Part shown: piece by piece, positions 12,995 to 21,583 of the stretch
Numbering within the stretch: position 1 is the first letter of the stretch
Layout: each line of letters begins with the position of its first letter
NCBI RefSeq assembly: GCF_004027225.2
Contig: NC_044282.2
Location: 58,422,397 to 58,486,396 of the forward strand
Origin: Strigops habroptila
Lineage: Eukaryota; Chordata; Aves; Psittaciformes; Psittacidae
DNA: 64,000 nucleotides
Reading direction: 5' to 3'
Position numbers and translations under genes: made by a program
The notes under the pieces: generated by a model
The model's input: only the letters and a program-made list of their open reading frames with translations
The model's database searches: none
Told to the model about the DNA's origin: nothing

Positions 12995-13405
12995 GGAATC
13001 TTGGTTGCAAGACTAGAAGGGACTTTCTGAGCTGTTAAGTTTAGTCCCACTGATATTGCAGACAACTGAATTAGATAGTTTCTTTCAAATTCATAAAATG
13101 TCCTCTTTAAACCAGTTTATATTTCTTGTCACAATAGATTGTTTCCAAGCTTTGGCCAAGCACTTTAAACTACTTACAGCTGATGTTGGGTTGCTAAGGA
13201 AGTGTGTTAAACAGAGATACAGAATATATCACTCCTCAGTAGCAGGATCTGACTTGTTGCTAAACATGAGTTATCTTTCACTATAGAAAACCAATATTAT
13301 CTTTTTCTCTGAGTAGAGATAAGGATTACTCACTTCAATTTACATTGTACAAGCACTGAGAATCTACAGCCAGGAAGACCTTTCCTAACTGTCCTTAAAC
13401 AAGGG
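12995..13405 (-). mobile_element. Ancient CR1/L3-like LINE remnant
   Basis: At 12995-13053 the order is GAATCTTGGTTG, GACTAGAAGGGACTTTCTGAG, TTTAGTCCCAC. This is the layout of an antisense 3' end of an old amniote CR1. About 320 bp further, GCCAGGAAGACCTTTCCTAACTG (about 13369-13391) matches the antisense box that normally reads 'gttaggaagtttttcctaatg'. The spacing is longer than in consensus, so the element must carry insertions or be two pieces. The first 60 bp are the better-supported part. Confidence 0.45.
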
Positions 13406-13900
13406 AAAGCAGGAAGGAGAATAGCAAAAAATAGATATAAAAAATAGATAAAGTCATAGTTTTTTATTCTTTTCGTAACATCTCCATGTTTAATCACTTT
13501 TTTTTTTTAAACCAATAGAAGTAATTCAGAGACCTTGTGGTGCCATGGATCACAAGTTAAGAGCCATTTATGAGTAAGGCAGCAGTATCTTAGCCAAAAA
13601 TCTGTAATTCTGAAGCTTAGTCAAGGAGGCTTGTGGATGGATCACATATTCTCTGCTTTCTCAGTTCAAAGAAACAGAATTCTTTATATACCTTTTCTCT
13701 TGGTATCACCTTGGAGGTAATGTGTTCATAGCGAATGGTATAGAAACGATGAGATCATGAGAACGAGATCATGTGCACACAGTCTAAACAGAAGGTAATT
13801 TTATTGCATTTGTTCAATCACAGGCACTCAGTATTTACCTTTTGAATTTTAATGGTATGCTTTGTCATTTTAATCTTGCAATTTAACAGGAAAGAGGAAT
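13406..13900. other. Unique noncoding stretch
   Basis: Nothing recognised beyond a short T-run near 13499. The palindrome at 13901 follows. Confidence 0.5.
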
Positions 13901-13918
13901 AATGCAAATATTTGCATT
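13901..13918. promoter_or_regulatory. Inverted double POU octamer palindrome
   Basis: AATGCAAATATTTGCATT is an exact 18-bp palindrome. It consists of ATGCAAAT (13902-13909) joined directly to its reverse complement ATTTGCAT (13910-13917). The octamer is the classical site for Oct/POU-domain factors, and closely spaced octamer pairs are known dimer sites for this family. Binding here is an inference. A perfect palindrome of this length can arise by chance about once in a few windows of this size. Confidence 0.4.
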
Positions 13919-14708
13919 TGTGAAGAGGTACTTAATACTCAGGGTAACCATAAAGATAGAAACTCTGCATAGAGTTTGGGGCCTTATGCATTCATAACAT
14001 TAATAGTGAAGGATGGTGTTCTATCTGCCTAACTGCCCTAGCCCTAACGAAAGGGAGAATATATAAAGTATAATGAAGCATAATTCCAATGCAAGTCATG
14101 AGTCTATATTTTAAAAGAGAAGGTACCACCTTTTGCTTCATTTGCTTCAGGTTCATTTGCTTCATTTAGATCCCTAGAAATAAGTAAAAAATTCCTCTTT
14201 AGTCATTTGCTTGCAGTTATAAAAGTATTTGCAGAGATTTGCCATTGGACCATTATTATTTTAAAATTGAATGTGACTAAATTGCCATAGACTTTAAGTG
14301 CTCTTATAATATTCAGATCACTGCTATTCAAGTAATCTGTTTTTCTTGAGACATATTCGTTATACCTACAGTTTAAAATCACTGTTTACTTAACAGAAAT
14401 CTCCTTTCACATAGCTTTGGACGTTCAGGCAAGCTGATTTCTGGTCTCTTTCCTTGCCCAACATATGCTGCAGGATTTCACTCTGTATTTCCTGCTTTGA
14501 GGACAAATCTTTTACAGAAATCAAAGAAACTAGGATGTTGCACAGGATAACCTTAACCTTTATAGTAATTGCTCCACATACTCTGCTTGTGCAATTGCCA
14601 TGTGTTCAGTTTGTTCACCTGAAATCTCCTATGACATCTTTGTGATGATTTACAACCGGTTCTCCTGAAAGTGGATGGTAGTAATCTCATATTTGCATTT
14701 CTTTTCAG
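13919..14708. other. Noncoding stretch upstream of the candidate exon
   Basis: Contains a small tandem repeat (TTTGCTTCA at 14132, 14141 and 14156). Frames at 14454-14645 and 14553-14756 overlap on opposite strands and are not credible proteins. An octamer ATTTGCAT at 14693-14700 lies inside the pyrimidine-rich approach to the acceptor at 14707. Confidence 0.5.
14132..14168. repeat. TTTGCTTCA short tandem repeat
   Basis: TTTGCTTCA occurs at 14132-14140, 14141-14149 and 14156-14164 with a 6-nt interruption. A minor slippage repeat. Confidence 0.85.
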
Positions 14709-14780
14709 ATGAACGGGGAGACGAAGCAAGGATGACAAAGTTTGAACCTGAGCCATGTCAAATAAATCTTCAGGGCAGCT
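14709..14780 (+). CDS. Possible internal coding exon, product not recognised
   Basis: What is seen: a pyrimidine-rich tract and CAG acceptor (TTTGCATTTCTTTTCAG, ending 14708). A 72-nt open segment follows, then a GT donor (GTAGTA at 14781). The open phase is the one in which the first two exon bases complete a codon. It reads ERGDEARMTKFEPEP and then CQINLQGS before the donor. The length is divisible by three, so it could be a cassette exon. It carries two CpGs in a CpG-poor neighbourhood, which is mildly exon-like. Against it: I do not recognise the peptide, the donor is not strong, no partner exon is visible, and an 18-C tract sits 20 nt downstream. Treat it as a hypothesis, since short acceptor-donor pairs occur by chance. 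Strand and phase would be decided by RNA data. Confidence 0.25.
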
Positions 14781-14786
14781 GTAGTA

Positions 14787-14818
14787 TCCTTTTCTTTCTT
14801 CCCCCCCCCCCCCCCCCC
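14787..14818. repeat. 32-nt pyrimidine tract with C18 run
   Basis: An uninterrupted pyrimidine run ending in 18 consecutive C at 14801-14818. The complementary strand is G18, which can fold as a G-quadruplex. It is followed at once by AAAAG, so the tract also resembles an over-strong splice acceptor. Length is likely polymorphic and prone to sequencing error. Confidence 0.95.
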
Positions 14819-15287
14819 AAAAGTATTTTTGCTATCAGAGGCCAAAATATTTTATCTTTTCTTATTTTTAGTCAGCCTGTTCTTTCATGTAAAAAGGTAT
14901 AAAATCCTGTTCCAAAATGGTTTGTTATGGCTTTTCCAGTACAGTATATATAAATATGCACTTTATCCCGTAAACCTGGAACATGTTTTCCTGCTGCTTG
15001 ACTTCCTCTTTTTCAGAAGTGATACAAGACACAGGTATTTATAAGCCATATAATCTCTGACAATATTTCAGAAAACTACCGACTGTTCACAGTATTAAGA
15101 TATTACTCCAGTGATATCAACTGGCTAGTGAAATCATGAATTTCCTTTCACTGGCACTGAATGCACTGAATGATGATTATACAATATGTGACCTTTTCAA
15201 TGCTTATAAATATTATACATGCTTTTACAGAAGTCAATTTCAACACTGTGTCAAAATATTTACTTACTTATAGTGGATTTGGGCTTA
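14819..15287. other. Unique noncoding stretch
   Basis: Short frames (71-75 codons) overlap here. No domain or repeat was recognised. Confidence 0.5.
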
Positions 15288-15659
15288 TAATTAGCTAAAG
15301 GATCCTGCCTCATTCATCCAAAGTAATTGAAGGCTTAATTGACTGAAAGCAATTTCTATCAGCCACCTGCATGAAGGAGCATTTGTTGAAATTGCCTTTT
15401 CCCTGTAAGCAATTATCAGATTTGTTACTGACAGTATCACATCGAGCTTCATTAACCAACAGCTCCTGGATCCTGCAAAACTGAAAGTGTTTAATTATAA
15501 TCCCAGCCTACTAGTTTATTATTGCAAGTGCATCGTGACCATAAAATTAAGCTTATTAATTGCAGCTTTAATGCTGAATGAAGTTATAGCCAAGATAGAG
15601 TTTTCAAGTTTGTGTTTGGCATGGTGATTGTGTGATTGGACAGGGAAACACTATAATTA
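15288..15659. promoter_or_regulatory. Homeodomain-core (TAATTR) cluster, enhancer-like block
   Basis: Seven TAATTA/TAATTG/CAATTA cores lie within 372 bp, at 15288, 15324, 15336, 15410, 15492, 15557 and 15654. Under one is expected by a rough hand estimate for this base composition. The block lacks repeats and long homopolymers and has no open frame. This is the look of a conserved noncoding enhancer recognised by homeodomain proteins. Conservation has not been tested, so the functional reading is inference. Confidence 0.35.
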
Positions 15660-15728
15660 TTGACCACTGAAGGGAGGTTTTGTCACCTTTATAATATCTC
15701 TCAAAACTGAGATATGATATTAAAATTG

Positions 15729-16233
15729 TAGAATCCTAGAATGGTTTGAGCTGGAAGGGACCTTAAAGGTCATCTAGTTCCAACTCCTCCACCATGGGCA
15801 GAGACATCTTCCACTATGCCCAAAGTGAAGAGTTTCTTCCTAATATCTAGTCTAAATCTACCCTCTTTCGGTTTAAAGCCATTCTTCCTCATCTTATCCT
15901 TTCATGCCCTTGTAAAAAGTCCCTCTCCAGATTTCTTGCAGGCCCCTTTAGGTACTGATAAACTGCTCTAAGGTCTCCCTGGAGCCTTCTCTTCTCGCAG
16001 CTGAACAAGCCCAGCTCTCTCAGCCTGTCTCCATAGGAGAGGTGCTCCAGGCCTGGGAGTATCTTCATGGCCTCCTCTGGACTTGCTTCAAAAGGTCCAC
16101 TTCCTTCTTATGTTTTTATGCTGGGGGGCCTCAGAGCTGGATGCATTACTCCAGGTGGAGTCTCAACAAGAGTGGAGTAGAGGGGGACAATAACCTCCCT
16201 CGGCCCAGTCACGCTTCTTTTGATGGAATATTG
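15729..16233 (-). mobile_element. CR1 LINE, 5'-truncated ~0.5 kb copy
   Basis: An antisense CR1. It starts with the 3' tail (GAATCCTAGAATGGTTTGAG, then CTGGAAGGGACCTTAAAGGTCATCTAG) and runs back through ORF2. The visible ORF2 boxes include ACCTCTCCTATGAGG-equivalent and GAGAAGAGAAGG-equivalent sequence and the GGGGGGCCTCAGAGCTGGATGCA box near 16122-16145. Compared with the copy at 24.2 kb it lacks the GGCCTTGAACAC segment near the 3' end but retains the RT C-terminal region that the other copy has lost. Frameshifts are present. A 65-codon plus-strand frame (16042-16239) is antisense CR1, not a gene. Confidence 0.95.
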
Positions 16234-17603
16234 TACTAGTTGACAACTTTATATTGCAGCACTCTCACTATTAATAACTTTGTGAGCAGTGAAACTGCTG
16301 AATCTGCAGATGGGATTTAGCTGGCGGAATAAGACACCTATGTTTAACTGTCTACATCTAGGTGGGCACTACGTGTTCAAATCACATTGCAGTCAACAGA
16401 GTTTAGCCAACAGAGGGAAATCTACAGCTGTTCAGCTAACCAAGTGGATGAATAGCTCCAAGATTACCATCACCTTTCTCCCGTTAGGGGCACCAATTTC
16501 CATTTCTGTTCTCTATACAGTCAGTGATTTTCATGTCATTTTAGAATACATACCTATGATGAGTTTGATGCCACTAAGTGAAGGAATGATGCCTCAATTC
16601 GTCTCCAGTTTGGTGATACTTTATTACATGCTATTCTGTATATAAGAACTTCCTTGCTTTGCTTTGCAGATCATTCATTGAAGTCAACAGCCCTTTCTTT
16701 CAAGCCATATAGTTTTGAAGATGATCCAGGAATTCTAACTCATAGTTGAGGTTTGACTTGATTTTTTTTTCTTTGGTTATTGATCACAAAAATAACTAAG
16801 TAAATAAATAAATAGCTCTGGGCTGATTTGCAAAATGGATACAGAGGCAGCCCTTAAATCGACATCTCATTTTGAAATACACAAGTCATGCAGATTGAAT
16901 CTGTTACTGTGTAACAGGACTTCATTCAGAATGCAAAGCTTCTTGTTCCTTTCTTATGTTGCCTTCTTATGGCTCATTAAAAAAGTGATTCCCATCCCTA
17001 AACTTTTTCTTACCCATTCTGAAATTCTATAAATAACTGATGGGAGAAGGCTATGTGCCTAATGAATTCTTATTCTGGAGCTTTCTCACTTTCTGTTCCC
17101 AAAACTCTGCTCAAGGTCTTCACACAGATTGAAATAACTTTTTTAAATTTTGAAAACAAAATGACAACAAATCCCTTTATGAAAAATCCTATTTTGTTCA
17201 ATCATAATGGACACACAAAAAAATTTAATCCATTTATCTTCAGTAGGGCATAGAAGTACAGCTCTGTCTACTTTGCAAATATTACATTATTCTGCATGAG
17301 TGTGGATTTGTTTGATAGAGGATCATCACAAAATTTATGTCAATATCTTTAGAGGTGTCTCCTAAAAACTTTTTTTTGTTATTGATATATTTATGACACT
17401 CTGGTAAGCCTAGTGATAGGGAAGCCTGGCATGCAAAATAAACATTTTGTAAAGAATCCTTATAACTTTCAAAATATTTCCTTTCCTGTTGGGTCAGCTG
17501 CTCCCCTTCCATTCACATATGAAACAGCTTTCAAACATGCTTGCTAGTAGTTTTTCCAAAAAAAGCAATCAGATGATTGGTGGCCCAATATCAGTACAGA
17601 CTG
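16234..17603. other. Unique noncoding stretch
   Basis: Contains a (TAAA)n repeat at 16797-16814. A 118-codon frame at 16289-16645 and shorter ones at 16835-17253 show no domain. No RNA gene or transposon was recognised. Confidence 0.55.
16797..16814. repeat. (TAAA)n microsatellite
   Basis: About four units of TAAA. Simple repeat. Confidence 0.85.
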
Positions 17604-18151
17604 GGGCAATCCCCCCTCTACTCAGCTCTTGTGAGACCTACCTGGAGTACCAAGTCCAGCTTTGGGGCCCATCATACAAGCAAGACATGGACATGTTGGA
17701 ACAGGACCAGAGGAGGGTCATGAAAATGATCAGAGGGATAGAACACCTCTTGTATGAGGAAATGCTTACCCAATTGGGGTTGTTCAGTTTTGAGAAGAGA
17801 AGGCTCTGGGGAGACATTACTGGGGCCTCCCAATATCTAAAGGAGGCTTATAAGAAAGATGGAGAAAGACTTTTTATCAGAGCCTGTAGTGTCAGAACAA
17901 GGAGTAACGGTTTTAAACTGAAAGAGGGAAGAGTTACGTTAGATATAAGGAAGAAATTTTTTACTATGAGGGTGGTGAGACACTGGAACAGGTTTCTCAG
18001 AGATGTTGTGCATGCCCCATCCCTGGAAGCATCCAAATCCAGGTTGGATGGGGCTTTGAGCAACCTGGTCTACTGAAAGGTTGCTAAGGCAGGGGGGTTG
18101 GAACTAGATGATCTTTGAGGTCCCTTCAACCCAAACTATTCTATGATTCTA
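17604..18151 (+). mobile_element. CR1 LINE, best-preserved copy with open ORF2 tail
   Basis: A sense-orientation CR1, 5'-truncated within ORF2. The frame that opens at 17489 in non-CR1 sequence enters the element near 17604. It then stays open for about 157 CR1 codons to a TGA at 18074-18076. The peptide is typical of the C-terminal region following the reverse transcriptase of CR1 ORF2: YQVQLWGP, then RRVMKMIRGIEHL, then LGLFSFEKRRLWGD, then GFKLKEGRVTLDIRKKFF, then LDGALSNLV. The usual TAG stop after SNLV appears to be mutated to TAC, with TGA next, so the ORF ends one codon late. The GGTCCCTTCAACCCAAAC box and ATTCTATGATTCT tail follow at 18118-18151. The catalytic RT and endonuclease parts are absent, so it cannot move by itself. 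The open frame suggests it is younger than the other copies here. Confidence 0.96.
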
Positions 18152-19726
18152 AATTTAAAAGTTGTAAACACATTCGGGCAAAGAATCAGTGTCACTTATC
18201 CTTTGATCAGTTGATAAATCAGTGCAGCATACAGATACCCAAGGCTTTTTTATGTTTTTGGAAGGTAGTCAATAATTTGTGACTAAGCAAAATTTTCCAA
18301 GAAGTTCTTTGCCCTTTAACTTTAAAAAATCATAAGAAATTTTTAGCACCCAAAAATCAGTATCTGCTACTTAACTATGAATTTATTTCCTTCAGAAATA
18401 TTGATAGAAAGAGGATCTATAAAGAAAATGAACTGTTAAGGTATTTTTATAAGATCCATCAGAAAAAGTAATTTTTACTTTTCAAAATGCTGAAGTAAAG
18501 ATGATAAAGAGAAAATAAGTGAAAGATTTGTCTTACTTGACTTGCTTGTAGGACACTCTATGTAGTCTTTTTTTATGGATCCTAAACATACAATCCATTT
18601 TTTTACACTAGTTTTTGAAACCTCTCTAAAGAACTGCAGTCATTTTCCCAAATTACCGCTGTCAATATGGCACACTTTAGATCAGAATTGGCTTCCCCAG
18701 AGGTAAGTCTGTATATACATATACACTTAAGTATACACGCATATATGCAGTTGAATTTTTTTGTCTTTACTGACATTTTAAAGAAGAATTTTTGTCTTTT
18801 TAATGTAAAAAAAATATTTTAAACATTATTTTTCTTACAAGATTAGTCACAGAAGTTGGCAGAAAAATCCAAAACGCATTTTCAAGAGTTGAAAAGGTCC
18901 TTCTACCCTTCCAGGTTGACCATCATCCTTAATTGCCTTAATGTAGAGAATAGTTCCTTCCCAAATCTGCTTTATTTTGGAAATGGGCACAGCTCACTGC
19001 AATGTTATGTGCAGCAAAAAGTCATACACCCCATGCGAAGAAACATTTTCCTGATGTAGAAAATTTCTGAATTAACAAGTGCCATCATTTAGACTCTTCA
19101 TTTTTTCTTTTTTATTCTGCAGCTAGAAATAGAGAAAAATCACACAAAAAAAAATTGGTCATATTGGTACACTCCACAAGTGCCAGTGCCACTGCTTATG
19201 AAAAAGGAGGAAACCAAAGTTTTAAGGAGATACCATCACCAATTTCAGTAATGCGTTGCTCCTAAGACATAGGAATAGGTACAAAATAGAAACCATGACT
19301 AAATTAGCAGTGTAGTCACTGAGGTGGAAAAGGAACATCAAATATCCTGGCTGACGTCTTGCTTGTTCGGATGATTGAGATACGGAAGTATTTACTCAAA
19401 GGAAGAATTCTGGAGTCATATAATGCAACCTCCTATTAACTGTGGAAGAGAGCAGGATTTTTCTCACTGAGAAATATCCGTCTCTGACCAAACTCTTGGA
19501 GTTTTCGACTTCAATAAGGTTTTTAGAAGGCATTAATAAGGGATGATTTCTGTCTAAAAAGTAATTTATTTAGTAATATAATGATATTACAGTTTTCTTA
19601 TTTCTATATATACAGAAGTATCATCAACATTTGATATCTGAAGATTTTTGAAGATATTTACGGTCGTAGTTTTATGAAGGAAATTAGATATGAGGGAAAC
19701 CAAGATTTGATAACCAGAACAGTAAT
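18152..19726. other. Unique noncoding stretch
   Basis: No gene, RNA or clear repeat. Sequence around 19391-19520 very loosely recalls an antisense ancient LINE but is not callable. Confidence 0.5.
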
Positions 19727-19798
19727 GTTGGGAGTTGGACTAGATGACTTTTAAAGGTTCCTTTCCAAACCAAAACATTGTACCGTTGTATCATTCTT
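19727..19798 (+). mobile_element. CR1 LINE, short 3' tail
   Basis: GTTGGGAGTTGGACTAGATGACTTTTAAAGG, then TTCCTTTCCAAACCAAAACATTGTA, is a diverged sense CR1 3' end with the terminal units decayed (CCGTTGTATCATTCTT). Only about 70 bp remain. A 64-codon frame starting here is not a gene. Confidence 0.85.
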
Positions 19799-21502
19799 TT
19801 TTAAAAAACAACAGTCTCTACTACCTGGATAAGAGTGTTCAAATCTTCAAGGAATCTGCAAAAATGCCACAAGTCATCTTATTATTCTGGTCTTTGATTT
19901 TAGCTGAACTGACTGCTGAGCATGCTTTCAAGCTTTGATCAGTCAATGACTTTGAGAGAGGAAGAGTCATCAATTGTGTCATTTTTAATTATGAACTTGG
20001 AATCTACATAGTCAGTGCAAAGAAAATGGAGTCCATCCTTGCATAAACACATAAGAAAATTGTTTGGATAAACCTCTGCAGTTGCAGACTGCCATATGAC
20101 TAGAGCAAGGAGGTGTTTTAATAGGTTGGTCCATTATAACATATTGGTCCATATGGACCATAAATAACAAAGTGCCATCTGTGTTTTAAATGAAGTAAAT
20201 GTGTGTTGGCACACACTTTGTTTAACTGTGAAAACATTTTGCAAATATAAAATGGATTAGGTGTTATATTTTGAAAGTTCAGTTCTCCAACTCCCCTAGT
20301 TAACTGTATAGTAATTTCAGAGCTGTAGCTGTCTCTGTTTTGCAACAATAAAATTCCCCAGAGCTTGGTACACCATAGTGTTTTACAAATCAGCACATAA
20401 GCATTCATTTCCTGCCCAAGTTCAGCACTGACTCACAGAGACGACACTTTGTGGCCTGTGTCATTTGAGGAAGCAGACTTGGATAGCATCCTCTAAACAT
20501 GCTTTACGTGTACCACAGAGACTGGACTCCACAGTGAAGCCTGGCTGCTCTTTTGGTGTAATAAAGAGAAATGTCAATGACAGAAGCTCCTGGATGCATC
20601 TGGCAATATTCCACTTCCCTATGACACTTTGGTGGCTAAAATATATACAAAAAAATGGTGAAGGAAAAGGCTGAGTTTCTTTTCTTCCTAAAGGGAAGAT
20701 CAAATGTTTGGTCTTTTCAGACAAGAACCCAGCACAAAGAGTGTTCTGCTTTTGACTTCTGATTTCATTTCCATCCCCATGTTCCTTTAGAAACCTTGTT
20801 GCTTATTCAGTGCCTGAATGAAGTGAAAAGGATTCAGCACTGCAGTGAGGATGAATAAATCAATACCTACAATGTGCTCAATAGAGTGGTAATGGGTGTT
20901 AAGAAAGAAACTGAAATATGGATCATTAACCAGAGCTTCCAATTTAATCGTGAAGTTTGTCTAATATGTAACAACCATCTTCTTTCTGGAAGAGGTAGTT
21001 TTTTTATGTCATTTTAACTTTTACCTCCATGTTTCCATATTATGCTATATACCTGAATACCATAGGTATATTACTCTATATCGCAACAAACCACTGTATA
21101 TGGAGAAAAAGGGACAGCAAGAAATAGATGTTGACAGGTAGTAGAATTAACTCCAATGTTTCTTTAGCAATATGTAGCACAGTGAAGCCTGGTTCAGTGC
21201 TTGTTGGAGTTAAAATATTCCAGAACAAAAAAGCTGCTGTAAAAGGTAATCAATAAACTTTATCTTAATAAAGAGTGAACATTAATAGTTCAATCAGGAT
21301 TGAATTTAAGATTAAGTGTTCAACGAAAATCTTCACAGTCTGTCAGTTTGGTGATATTTCTCCCATCTCCCGTTTTCCTCCCATTTTAACATATCTATGC
21401 CATAGCTTAATTTTGACTCATTTTTCAAGCATAAATTGGATATATTGCTGGCACAGGGGCTGAGAACTGAACAACTGGAGAGTTACTTAGGACAGAATCC
21501 AT
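19799..21502. other. Unique noncoding stretch
   Basis: Holds the 16-bp palindrome at 20145-20160. Frames of 87-96 codons at 20118-20408 and 20461-20724 (minus) have no domain. Two short oligomers recur nearby (a 15-mer at 20530 and 21179, and a 17-mer at 20561 and 23550). No transposon was recognised. Confidence 0.5.
20126..20160. repeat. TTGGTCCAT repeats and 16-bp palindrome
   Basis: TTGGTCCAT occurs at 20126-20134 and 20144-20152. The second copy is part of the exact palindrome TGGTCCATATGGACCA (20145-20160). A palindrome of this size is expected about once per window by chance. Confidence 0.75.
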
Positions 21503-21583
21503 TTCCTCCAGGGACTGGGCAACTACAGTTCATATTCGTACTTCTCTGGGCAACCTGTTCGTATTATATGTATATATTTCTTT
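21503..21583 (-). mobile_element. Diverged CR1 LINE fragment
   Basis: CCTCCAGGGACTGGGCAAC and, 15-20 nt later, CTTCTCTGGGCAACCTGTTC are two neighbouring antisense CR1 boxes. The normal text is 'ctccagggatggggcatccacagcttctctgggcaacctgttcc'. The decayed TTTCTTTCC box follows at about 21578-21586. The middle is enlarged and altered. The fragment lacks the 3' tail. Confidence 0.65.

Noticed and set aside
16289-16645. 118-codon frame after the CR1 copy
   Set aside because: Starts in unique sequence with no domain or splice context, probably chance.
19391-19520. Possible antisense ancient CR1
   Set aside because: Similarity is too loose to separate from chance.
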